6,940 nt of DNA from JBEKJU01 sp050011095 (GCA_050011095.1 JBEKJU010000195.1:1-6940), one strand, 5' to 3'; shown: positions 1-6,771, counted from the first letter of the stretch. Translations and numbers: made by a program. The notes: generated by a model not told the origin, from the letters alone.

Positions 1-110
1 GCACCCTGTTGGCACTCTCGCAAGGGTACTGAGGAATTCAGCATTTTTGTCTCATACTAGAATTGCGACACAAGGTGGATTGGGCATATGCTATTTGTTA
101 GGAGGTGAAT

Positions 111-428
111 ATGGGTGTTCTCAGTTTGTTCCGTAGTCTGTTCGTCCGAAGCCCCGCACTGCGACGTTGCGAAACCTGCTCACGCCCGATGCAGATCCTT
201 GAGTTCAGGGGCAGTGGCAGTGTCATGCTCTCAAGAGACGAGTTTACCACTGGTATTGGTGGAGCGGAGCAGTGCTGGGAGTGCGGCAGAGTCTATTGCG
301 ACAGGTGCTACCCAGCACGCGAGCGCAACACCTGCGCTTGCGGTTGGGGTCGAGACACAGTCAGACACGTGGGCGGGACGGTCTACAGAGGTTCGCTACG
401 ACTTGTTAAAGTCCGCTACACGGTGTAA
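111..428 (+). CDS. Small eight-cysteine zinc-binding-type protein, function unknown
   Basis: This is a 105-residue protein that I cannot assign to a named family. What is visible is eight cysteines in four pairs: C20-x2-C23, C55-x2-C58, C63-x2-C66 and C75-x-C77. Their spacing would suit two zinc sites, possibly interleaved as in RING/FYVE-like or treble-clef folds; that arrangement is inferred. The N-terminus (residues 1-19) is basic and hydrophobic without an evident signal peptide, and the C-terminal 25 residues are basic and cysteine-free. The start is ATG 111, because a strong Shine-Dalgarno (GGAGG, 101-105) sits 5 bases upstream. The in-frame GTG at 105 overlaps that site and is a poor choice. 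The next gene follows after 44 bases on the same strand, so the two are probably co-transcribed. A cytoplasmic protein- or nucleic-acid-binding role is possible but not shown. The gene lies on the side of the tRNA scar expected to be mobile DNA. Confidence 0.72.
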   Translation: MGVLSLFRSLFVRSPALRRCETCSRPMQILEFRGSGSVMLSRDEFTTGIGGAEQCWECGRVYCDRCYPARERNTCACGWGRDTVRHVGGTVYRGSLRLVKVRYTV

Positions 429-472
429 ATGGTCCGAGAAGTGCGTGGAGAAATGAAGCTGGAGATCACCTT

Positions 473-1258
473 TTGAGAGTATCTGTTCCCCAGCTCGGGA
501 AGTCCTTCGAAGTTCCACAGAAGGAACTTCACCCCTACACCTCGGCAGAACAGAGTAAGGCTCTCCACAAGCTCACCGGACGGTCGATCTTCATCGGGTT
601 CCAAAACGACATCGACGGTCCGCAGACCGCAACGAGGCTGATCCGTGAGACACTAGAGGGATTCGGAGTTGCGTGGGTTGAAACAGTCGATCGAGCGGAA
701 GCGGTAATCTGGATACAGGCTGGCTCCGCTCCAATGAGATTCGCATTCGTCGTAGCCCATCCAACAGACGCGGGAAAGTTCGTTGCCGCCGAGTGCGGTC
801 CAAGAGAGCTGACGGCAACCATCATGACGGGTGTGGGCGAGTTCTTCAGCTCACATCGGGCTAATGGTCCTGAAGGAGAGGTGTCACAACTCATCGCGTG
901 CGTGAACGAACTCAATCGGGCGATCACGGGTGCCTCCATCACTCAGGATTGGGTGAAGGCACGCAAACTCATGAATGATCTCAGGGTGGCCGTTGAGAAG
1001 CTCGGCTCCATGGGTCGAGCCGAAGCTGTCAAACCTGTAATTGATGCGCTCGCAGACTCGGCTGACTCTCACGCGAACACAGGGTTCCCGGAGGCGGCGT
1101 CCCTTCGAGAAGCCTCAATCGTGGCTCTTGCGAGCATCGGCAAGAAATCCATCCCTTGGATCAAGAAGGGCCTCACCCATTCAAGCCCTGCAGTGAGAGA
1201 GGCATGCGACCGCGCTTTGAAGGCTTGCGGAGAGAAGCCATGGTGGCAGTTCTGGTAG
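473..1258 (+). CDS. HEAT-like repeat protein with N-terminal alpha/beta domain, function unknown
   Basis: The 261-residue protein has two parts. Residues about 37-126 alternate predicted strands and helices (for example SIFIGF, AVIWIQ and RFAFVVAH), like a small alpha/beta domain that I cannot name. Residues about 165-252 contain helical pairs with the HEAT/PBS-lyase-like pattern, the clearest being LREASIVALASIG (211-223) and PAVREACDRALKAC (239-252). HEAT repeats normally serve protein-protein contact. The tail ends in the aromatic motif PWWQFW. There is no signal peptide or membrane segment, so it is probably cytoplasmic. The start is TTG 473, the first start codon in a frame open from 410; GGAG at 461-464 lies 8 bases upstream. 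An 8-codon ORF (453-476) with its own GGAG overlaps this start, so translational coupling or an early frameshift is possible. The gene shares an apparent operon with the zinc-binding-type gene upstream. No enzymatic motif was found. Confidence 0.75.
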   Translation: MRVSVPQLGKSFEVPQKELHPYTSAEQSKALHKLTGRSIFIGFQNDIDGPQTATRLIRETLEGFGVAWVETVDRAEAVIWIQAGSAPMRFAFVVAHPTDAGKFVAAECGPRELTATIMTGVGEFFSSHRANGPEGEVSQLIACVNELNRAITGASITQDWVKARKLMNDLRVAVEKLGSMGRAEAVKPVIDALADSADSHANTGFPEAASLREASIVALASIGKKSIPWIKKGLTHSSPAVREACDRALKACGEKPWWQFW

Positions 1259-1676
1259 GCAAAGGTCTTAACAACAGCATCAGTCTGTTATTAGGACAAT
1301 GGAGAATTTAAGAATACCAGCACCGATTTCAAAATTTATGGCACAGTTTTCGTGTTGTATTATTGGGGTCGCTTTTGGTGCAGCAATGGATCAAAAATTG
1401 TGGGTTGTCAAAATGAGAGCAAGTTGAACATCGAGAGGGGGGAGCCTACTACCCTTTGAGAGTTCCTTTCGGGCAACCTGCGCTATATTCCCTGAAGACT
1501 CGGGCCCGTCTGATGAAAGAAGCCGAGAGTCTGAGGCTCTTGAGAGATCAACCAGGGCGAGCGTGTCGCCCGGTACCAGAACCACGCAAAGGGTGTCCGA
1601 TAGTTGTGTTAGAGTTTCTCACACTGTTCTTTTTGCCTTTTCTGTGCCTTTGTGGTAGGATTCCCGCACGGGCACT
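1259..1676. other. Gene-free stretch rich in small inverted repeats
   Basis: I see no convincing gene here. Just past the stop of the HEAT-like gene, 1269-1293 forms a 9-bp stem with one mismatch and a 7-base loop, but without a T run. Bases 1496-1511 contain an AGAC/GTCT stem around a GGGCCC core. Bases 1551-1574 form a strong hairpin: GGGCGA (1555-1560) pairs with TCGCCC (1566-1571), extended by ACC/GGT around one bulged A. A terminator-like hairpin follows at 1606-1624. Closely spaced hairpins could belong to a structured RNA or to recombinase arm sites near the attachment site. Neither is established. Confidence 0.5.
1606..1634 (+). terminator. Candidate Rho-independent terminator
   Basis: GTGT (1606-1609) pairs with ACAC (1621-1624) and AGA (1611-1613) with TCT (1617-1619), with one mismatch between the two blocks and a 3-base loop. 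The T-rich tract TGTTCTTTTT (1625-1634) follows at once. The stem is short and AT-rich, so the call is tentative. It lies about 350 bases beyond the nearest plus-strand gene, so it may end a transcript of the hairpin-rich stretch just upstream rather than the HEAT-like gene's mRNA. Confidence 0.35.
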
Positions 1677-1712
1677 GGAGAGAAAAGGGTTCGAATCCCT
1701 CTCTCTCCGCCA
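1677..1712 (+). mobile_element. Serine tRNA 3'-end fragment, putative integration (att) site
   Basis: Bases 1687-1701 carry a T arm (GGG, loop TTCGAAT, CCC plus one A-T pair). TCTCTCC (1702-1708) follows as an acceptor 3' strand, then G as discriminator (1709) and an encoded CCA (1710-1712). This order and sequence match the end of bacterial tRNA-Ser genes, which carry discriminator G. No D arm or anticodon arm precedes it, so it is not a full tRNA. A matching acceptor 5' strand, GGAGAGA, does occur directly in front (1677-1683) and would fold with it into a bare acceptor/T-arm minihelix. Integrases that target tRNA genes restore the gene at one end of the element and leave such a 3' fragment at the other. 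By polarity, the element would lie to the left. No integrase or second copy is in the window. Confidence 0.6.
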
Positions 1713-1749
1713 CTACATCTCTAATAATATCAATTTGGTACTTAATGAC

Positions 1750-1816
1750 TACCCCGCCGCAAGCAGCGGGGTATCAAAAGACATCGCAAGCGGCTGCCTT
1801 GTCGCCCCAAGGGGCG
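1750..1816. repeat. Paired-hairpin intergenic repeat (REP/BIME-like)
   Basis: Two GC-rich palindromes lie 29 bases apart. The first has an 8-bp perfect stem, TACCCCGC (1750-1757) with GCGGGGTA (1766-1773), and an 8-base loop. The second is CGCCCCAAGGGGCG (1803-1816). The heptamer CGCAAGC occurs in the first loop (1758-1764) and again between the hairpins (1785-1791). Such twin hairpins in non-coding DNA resemble dispersed extragenic palindromes mobilised by REP-associated tyrosine transposases, or the subterminal palindromes of IS200/IS605 elements. Neither a transposase nor a second copy is present, so the class is inferred. No T run follows either hairpin, which argues against a simple terminator. 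Confidence 0.5.
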
Positions 1817-2459
1817 GGGAATACAACCCGAAGAGATTTAAAGACCCCGATTTTTTCGTCACCAATCCGTCACCAGTTGCATGGAACCAACGGCCCATCG
1901 ATTTGTTGTTGGGTAAGTGCTCACGAATTCCCCCACTCCTTTTGGCAGCAAGATGCCCGAGAGGTCTATTGGGGTTCGCTGCCAGCAAAGGAAGGAGATG
2001 CAACAAAATATTGATTTCGGGTGTTAATCGATGATTTCTCCCAAACTCCATTTTTATGGTGTAGGAGGTGAACGCATTGAGCAGGGGGTCCAGGACATCT
2101 TCAATCGAGCATTCCGACATTTTCCTTGAAGTGGAAAGATGAAAGATGGTAATGATTGAGAGCCGCGAGGCGAAGGGGATGCCGATGTTTATGCAACGCA
2201 TGAAACAACGGCGTCGATGGCCATCCCAGGACCCGTCAGGGCCTTAATGAAGATAAAATGGCAAGACTCCCGGCTTGCCTTTCTCGTAGCCTATGCGACC
2301 GGCTTGAGTGAGAGGTTCGCGATCAAGATGATCGATAAGCTCATGAGTCTTCTCATGATGTTGGAAGGCCAGGAAACAAAATCAGAAACAATGGAACAAA
2401 ATATGCCACGGCGGTATCCGTTCAACAACCTGATGCTCAAAGGCGGTGGGGTAAAATGT
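1817..2459. other. Gene-poor stretch with tiny ORFs and possible gene remnant
   Basis: No established gene is recognised. CGTCACCA occurs twice with an 11-base period (1857-1864 and 1868-1875). A perfect AGGAGG (2063-2068) lies 8 bases before a TTG at 2077 that opens only 21 codons (ending 2142). A 33-codon ORF (2146-2247) ends in TAATG, overlapping an ATG at 2247. That ATG is in the frame of the DUF2142 gene, which is open from 2217 onward. The small overlapping ORFs with ribosome sites could be leader peptides, but decayed remains of an interrupted gene seem more likely. Confidence 0.4.
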
Positions 2460-3809
2460 ATGGCTCGGCCTGAATGGGTCTTCACAATACTTGCCCTTGC
2501 AGTGGGTCTGTACATGGTCTTCGTGACGGGTCCCTTTCAGGCGCCTGACGAGGTTAATCACTTTTTTCGCGCCTATCAGATAGGAGAGGGGCGGCTGTTG
2601 TCGACCCGCGTCGGGCAGCGGGTGGGCGGATGGCTGCCCAAGGACGTCGCATGCACGGCTGTCTCGTTCGACGATGTGCCTTTCCACCCCGACCGGAGGA
2701 TAGACACGGCCCTGCTGGCGGCACTCCTTGTCAAGAGACCCCTGGATGGTGGTGAGAGGATCTTCGTCGATTTCGCGAACACCGCCCGGTACGTCCCGAT
2801 AGTTTACCTGCCGCAAGCAGCGGGAATAGCAATTGGGAGGTGTTTCGGGCTGTCTGTCCTTGCCGGGACGTACGTTGGAAGGCTGCTTTGTCTTTTTTGC
2901 TGGATGTGCCTGGTCTGGATTGCAATAAGGATGACGCCTGTATTCAAGTGGGTGATAGTTCTTGTGGCCCTTATGCCCATGTCGCTCTTTCTCGCCGCTT
3001 CGCTCTCCGCGGATCCGCTCATCAATGGGACTTCCATATTGCTCACGGCATTAGTACTGCGCGGTGCAATGGGTGAAGGGGAGCGTGTAGACTTAGGGAC
3101 ATGCATTGCAATTGCGGGTCTTTGCATCATCCTCTCGTCCGCAAAACTTGTCTACGCGCCACTTTCGGCACTGGTTGCGATAATTCCGTCACGTAGACTT
3201 GGCGGGCACACGTGTAAAGCGGCGTACTGCGGGGGCGTGCTCGCGGCCGGGCTGGCGGCGGCCGTGTTATGGGGACTTGAAACAAGAAAGATATATGTGG
3301 ATCTCTATGGCTCCGACGCCACTCTCCAATTGATGCTCATCCGGACCTCGCCGGGTACATTCGCTAAGGCCCTTTTGAATGCGCTCAGCCTTTACTGGTG
3401 GGCCATGGTAAAAGAGTTCGTCGGGCTGTTGGGCTGGCAAGACACAAGACTTCCCACATGGATTTGGAAAACCTACCCCTGGGCACTGTTCATGACCGCG
3501 TTTTTGGACTCCGGGGAAGGCCGCCCTGTGGGGACTTGGCAGAAGGCATGGCTATGGGGAATCTGTCTGCTCGGCTTTCTCTTGATCGCTACGGCAATTT
3601 ACCTTACCTGCACACAGCCGGGCGCCCCGGTCGTAGAGGGCATAGTAGGACGATATCTTATCCCTTTCGCCGTGCCGGCCCTGCTGCTGTTCGATAACCG
3701 CAGATTTGCGCTTAAGAACAGATTGCCTCTCGGGGCGGCGCTCACCGTCTACTCGGCGGCGGTCCTTGGCACCACCTGCCTAAAGCTGTATGTGCGATAT
3801 TACGGATAG
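2460..3809 (+). CDS. DUF2142 family polytopic membrane protein (GT-C-like)
   Basis: This is a roughly 449-residue inner-membrane protein of the DUF2142 family (predicted membrane proteins related to GT-C glycosyltransferases). The hallmark PDEVNHFFRAYQIGEG (residues 29-44) follows the first membrane helix (7-23). Its Asp-Glu pair (30-31) sits where GT-C enzymes carry catalytic acids in the first periplasmic loop. Further family-like blocks are SADPLINGTSILL, VGLLGWQDTRLP and, near the C-terminus, GRYLIPFAVPALLLF. I count roughly ten hydrophobic segments. The probable role is transfer of a lipid-linked sugar to a surface glycan or protein, which is inferred because members are mostly uncharacterised. 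ATG 2460 is preferred: GGTGGGG (2445-2451) lies 8 bases upstream, and the protein then starts right before helix 1 as is usual. The frame stays open back to 2217, so a start 81 codons earlier cannot be excluded. It is convergent with the SGNH/MBOAT operon. Confidence 0.85.
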   Translation: MARPEWVFTILALAVGLYMVFVTGPFQAPDEVNHFFRAYQIGEGRLLSTRVGQRVGGWLPKDVACTAVSFDDVPFHPDRRIDTALLAALLVKRPLDGGERIFVDFANTARYVPIVYLPQAAGIAIGRCFGLSVLAGTYVGRLLCLFCWMCLVWIAIRMTPVFKWVIVLVALMPMSLFLAASLSADPLINGTSILLTALVLRGAMGEGERVDLGTCIAIAGLCIILSSAKLVYAPLSALVAIIPSRRLGGHTCKAAYCGGVLAAGLAAAVLWGLETRKIYVDLYGSDATLQLMLIRTSPGTFAKALLNALSLYWWAMVKEFVGLLGWQDTRLPTWIWKTYPWALFMTAFLDSGEGRPVGTWQKAWLWGICLLGFLLIATAIYLTCTQPGAPVVEGIVGRYLIPFAVPALLLFDNRRFALKNRLPLGAALTVYSAAVLGTTCLKLYVRYYG

Positions 3810-4208
3810 GGATATCAGATGCGGGAAGGTCTTTTTCGGCTCTTCGCTGGCGGCTTAGACGACACGATTATCCTGTTCTTCCGGTACGATTGGGGAAGGA
3901 CGCACCTTTGCCACAACGTTGGGGCCTCACAAATATAACTCTTGCAACCACGGTTTGCGGCGGATCGCCATGGGCTCACGCCGAGGCCGGGCGTTACCTG
4001 CTTTCCATCCGTACTGTTGAACCACCACCTGCTTACCTATTTCTAGCCTTCTACCCAAAAGGGCGTCCATAAGACCTTTAATGGGCAGGTGACGTCGTGA
4101 CATCCGCTGCCTGATCGACATTGCCTTGTCGTCACTTTCGGGATGTGTGCGGCCGTCAGAAATGAGGGCGGATTGAGCGTCGCACGGAAGGGCGCTCTGA
4201 ACTTCTCA
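3810..4208. other. Intergenic region between convergent genes
   Basis: No gene is supported. Short open frames on both strands lack ribosome sites and family-like sequence. One inverted repeat near the end of the minus-strand operon pairs GAGCGTC (4175-4181) with GGCGCTC (4191-4197) around a 9-base loop, with one G-T pair. It could help end transcription of either gene, but it has no T run. GTGACG (4089-4094) and CGTCAC (4130-4135) form a wider, weaker dyad. At 399 bases the gap is long for convergent genes, so a lost gene is possible. Confidence 0.45.
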
Positions 4209-5282
4209 TTACCGTTTCACAGCCGAATCCAGGCCCGCAACCTGGGCTTTCAGGTCTGCCAGGTGCTTTTCGATGGTGCCACTGGTTACGAGCACGCCGA
4301 AGTCGACGGGCACCCTGACGCTGCCGTCGTTGAACATGCGGGCGAGCATCAACCGGCCCACGTTCATCCTGTAATGCGTGTTGTCGTAATAGTAGTAGTT
4401 GTTCGTGGTAACGGAGTTCAAGCCGGCGAAGTCGTAAAAGCTGGTGATTCTGCTCAATTCTTCCTCAAAGAGAAGGAGCTTTTCCAGATCCGTGGCGAGG
4501 TAGGCCGCTTTGTAGATGGGGTTCATGAAGACGATCAGCCGTATTCTGCGCGCTTGCAGCAGATTCACCGTCTCCCTGATCTCGTCCAGGGCAGGCCCCA
4601 TCCTGTCCCTTTGCACTATCGCGACCTGCTTGAATCTCGGGTCTTTCGCGTGTTTTGCCGGGTCTGCCTCAATCATCCTCTCGGCCTCAGGCGACGGCAT
4701 CAGAAGACCCGTACCGTAATGATCGTAGGGGAACGGCTGCCTTTTGCCCATGAATCCTTGGAGCGCTTCCTTCATGTTCCTCGACGAATAACGAATAAGG
4801 TACTTTAAATAAAACAGACATAGGCTCCGATGCACCGCAGGCGGATAGGGATATCTCATGTAATCGGTGAAGTGCTCCGCCGGGTCTTTTTGATAGGAAA
4901 ATTCGTCCAGGCCTATCAGGACCATTCTGGGCCGGACCCCTCTTGCCACGAGGTAGCGAAGGTTATCCAGGTGATTCCGGGGCAGACCGTCAGGGTAAAA
5001 CATGTTGTAGCAGGTCGCGTCCTTCACCTGTCTCCCATCGATTCCGCCCACCCGTGAGGATCCGAGGATAAGGCAGTCGTACTTCTTCGGATTAAGGGCC
5101 ACATAGCGGGTCTTCACGAAGCTCATGCTCGGGATGATAAACTGATGCGAAACGTCGTGGCGCCAAGCCCCGTATCTGAACACGCCGTAGGGGTCGACGA
5201 TGTAGTTCAGAAGCGCTACGGAGCCAAGCTCGGCCGCCATTACGATGAGGCCGGCAAGGAACCACTTTCTCCATCGCTTCAT
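4209..5282 (-). CDS. Membrane-anchored SGNH/GDSL-like protein partnered with MBOAT
   Basis: The 357-residue protein has one N-terminal membrane anchor (about 7-28) and a periplasmic domain. Motifs suggest the SGNH hydrolase fold as in the DltD/AlgX/AlgJ group: LGSSR (73-77) is the block I nucleophile region, with Ser76 the likely catalytic serine, and D300-x2-H303 in YYDNTHYR is the block V Asp/His pair. VDPYGVF after the anchor recurs in such MBOAT partners. Expected role: acting with the MBOAT protein to transfer an acyl group, probably acetyl, to or from a periplasmic glycan. The substrate is unknown. The tail (336-357) may form a short amphipathic helix or coiled coil. A run of four tyrosines (296-299) precedes the catalytic Asp. 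It starts 7 bases after the MBOAT stop, and a GAGG-type site overlaps that stop region, so the two genes should be co-translated. Identity to a specific named gene is not claimed. Confidence 0.82.
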   Translation of the reverse strand: MKRWRKWFLAGLIVMAAELGSVALLNYIVDPYGVFRYGAWRHDVSHQFIIPSMSFVKTRYVALNPKKYDCLILGSSRVGGIDGRQVKDATCYNMFYPDGLPRNHLDNLRYLVARGVRPRMVLIGLDEFSYQKDPAEHFTDYMRYPYPPAVHRSLCLFYLKYLIRYSSRNMKEALQGFMGKRQPFPYDHYGTGLLMPSPEAERMIEADPAKHAKDPRFKQVAIVQRDRMGPALDEIRETVNLLQARRIRLIVFMNPIYKAAYLATDLEKLLLFEEELSRITSFYDFAGLNSVTTNNYYYYDNTHYRMNVGRLMLARMFNDGSVRVPVDFGVLVTSGTIEKHLADLKAQVAGLDSAVKR

Positions 5283-5289
5283 GGCAGCC

Positions 5290-6750
5290 TCAAAAGAATC
5301 GATAGATAAACTCTTGCAGTTCGGCCATGTGCAACATGGAATAGACCCCGGCCGTCAACACAACGAGCCATTTCCAGTCAGGTGTGAATCTCTCCGCCAT
5401 CTCGTGGGAGTTCTTGAAAAAAAGACAGATGACCAGCGCCCCGAAAATGAAGGCCCAGGCATCCCTGCTTCCCTCCATGACGCGTTCCTCCGGCGCGAAC
5501 CGTATCCCGTAACGCCCGAGAGCCTGAAGGATTGTTGCCCATCGGTCCGGAAGGGTAATGCCCATCAGCCCCAGCATGCCCCTGAGGACCCTCATCGCAG
5601 CGCCCCAACTCTTCGCCCGGAAGAACACCCACGCGATATTGACGAAGGTGAATGTCACTATCCAGGCGATGATCCGGGGCAGCCGTAAACCGATTTTTTT
5701 CCATGCCTGGTAGATTATGAGACCCGCCCCATGGAGAAAACCCCAAAAAAGAAATGTCCAGCCGGCCCCGTGCCAAAGGCCTCCGATGAGGAAGGTGGCC
5801 ATGAGGTTGCAGTAAAGACGCGCCTCGGGCACCCTGTTTCCGCCAAGGGGTATATAAATGTAGTCCCTTAGGAATCTCGTGAGCGTGATATGCCAGCGGC
5901 GCCAGAAGTCCTGTATATCGGACGCCTTATAAGGACTGTTGAAGTTGATCGGAAGCCTGATGTTAAAGAATAGCGCCGTTCCTATGGCCATGTCGGTATA
6001 GCCGGAGAAATCAAAATATATCTGGAAGGTGTAGGAAAGGGAGGTCGCCCACGCGAGGAGAAAGTTAAGGTTGCCCGACCCGTCGAACCCGGCCGAGGCC
6101 CAGTCGGAAAAGCGGTCGGCAATCTCCACCTTTTTAAACAGCCCTATGGCGAAGAGATAGAGCCCCAACGAGAGATTCCTGTAGTTGAGCGTCTTGTCCT
6201 TCAGGCTCTTCAGTTGAGGCACGATCTCGTCGTAGCGGATGATGGGGCCGGCCAAAAGACGGGGAAAGAACGAGATGAACAGCGCGTAGTTGAGGAGACC
6301 CGTGCGCCTTTCGGGATCGTGGTACACGTCCACGAGGTAGGCGATCTCGGTGAAGGTAAAGAAGCTTATGCCCGCGGGTAAGAGCGTCTTCCCCACCGGC
6401 ACGCGCAGGCCGAGCAGTCCGTTCAGGTTATCGATCACGAAACCGGTGTACTTGTAATAGACGAGCAAAGCCGCGCAGACGGCTATTCCAAGAACAAGAA
6501 AGGTCTTACGCCCGGTCTCCCCGATCCGGGAAGGGCGGCCGGTTATAGTCAGGCCGATACAGTAAGTAAAGAGTATCGAAAAAGCGAGGAGCAAGCCCGA
6601 CTTCATTCCGCTAAAGCAGCAAAAGACAAAGGAGCAGAAGATCAGCCAAATCGTCGAGCCAACTATCAGGTGCCACCTGGTGAGCAGGAGATAGACGATA
6701 AAGGTGCCGGGGAGGAACAAGAAAATAAATTCGTGCGAGTTGAAGGTCAT
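5290..6750 (-). CDS. MBOAT family membrane O-acyltransferase (AlgI-like)
   Basis: This 486-residue polytopic inner-membrane protein is close in length to AlgI-type members. Clear family blocks appear in order: PAGISFFTF (125-133), AGPIIRYDEIVPQL (167-180), YFDFSGYTDMAIG (245-257), FWRRWHITLTRFLRDYIY (282-299), IPLGG (300-304) and GGLWHGAGWTFLFWGFLHG (323-341). His327 in the last block corresponds to the invariant MBOAT histidine, and His287 is the second conserved one. Family knowledge: such proteins take an acyl group from a cytoplasmic donor and pass it through the membrane to a periplasmic partner that modifies a polysaccharide, as in alginate or similar O-acetylation. Here the partner would be the SGNH-like protein 7 bases downstream. 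No alginate or cellulose synthase genes are visible, so the glycan is unknown. ATG 6750 directly precedes the first membrane helix. A GGCGGG sequence 5 bases upstream is a modest ribosome site. Confidence 0.93.
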   Translation of the reverse strand: MTFNSHEFIFLFLPGTFIVYLLLTRWHLIVGSTIWLIFCSFVFCCFSGMKSGLLLAFSILFTYCIGLTITGRPSRIGETGRKTFLVLGIAVCAALLVYYKYTGFVIDNLNGLLGLRVPVGKTLLPAGISFFTFTEIAYLVDVYHDPERRTGLLNYALFISFFPRLLAGPIIRYDEIVPQLKSLKDKTLNYRNLSLGLYLFAIGLFKKVEIADRFSDWASAGFDGSGNLNFLLAWATSLSYTFQIYFDFSGYTDMAIGTALFFNIRLPINFNSPYKASDIQDFWRRWHITLTRFLRDYIYIPLGGNRVPEARLYCNLMATFLIGGLWHGAGWTFLFWGFLHGAGLIIYQAWKKIGLRLPRIIAWIVTFTFVNIAWVFFRAKSWGAAMRVLRGMLGLMGITLPDRWATILQALGRYGIRFAPEERVMEGSRDAWAFIFGALVICLFFKNSHEMAERFTPDWKWLVVLTAGVYSMLHMAELQEFIYRFF

Positions 6751-6771
6751 CTATGCCCGCCAATCCGTTGC

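Noticed and set aside
35..63. Promoter with -10 TAGAAT (58-63) before the zinc-type gene
   Set aside because: No acceptable -35 box at 16-18 bases, so it is only a weak hint.
1575..1600. ACGCAAAG resembling part of a cyclic-di-GMP (GEMM) riboswitch core
   Set aside because: Only this short string matches. The flanking helices and the second conserved half are missing, and no gene follows closely.
1360..1712. tmRNA ending at the CCA
   Set aside because: The 3' end is tRNA-like, but no 5' tRNA-like half pairs with it at the right distance, and no tag ORF or tmRNA core sequence is visible.
1456..2034. 192-codon plus-strand open frame
   Set aside because: It runs straight through the tRNA fragment and both hairpins of the repeat, has no family-like sequence, and its translation over 1677-1816 merely reflects those structures.
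1749..2201. 150-codon minus-strand open frame
   Set aside because: Its C-terminal part translates the twin-hairpin repeat, and the ribosome site at the inner ATG (2120) is too close. I recognise no family. A remnant gene in 2120-1900 cannot be fully excluded.
4143..4808. 221-codon plus-strand open frame
   Set aside because: Antisense shadow of the SGNH-like gene, which has clear motifs, an anchor helix and operon context.
5245..5688. 147-codon plus-strand open frame
   Set aside because: Antisense to the end of the MBOAT gene and the start of the SGNH gene; proline- and histidine-rich low-complexity translation.
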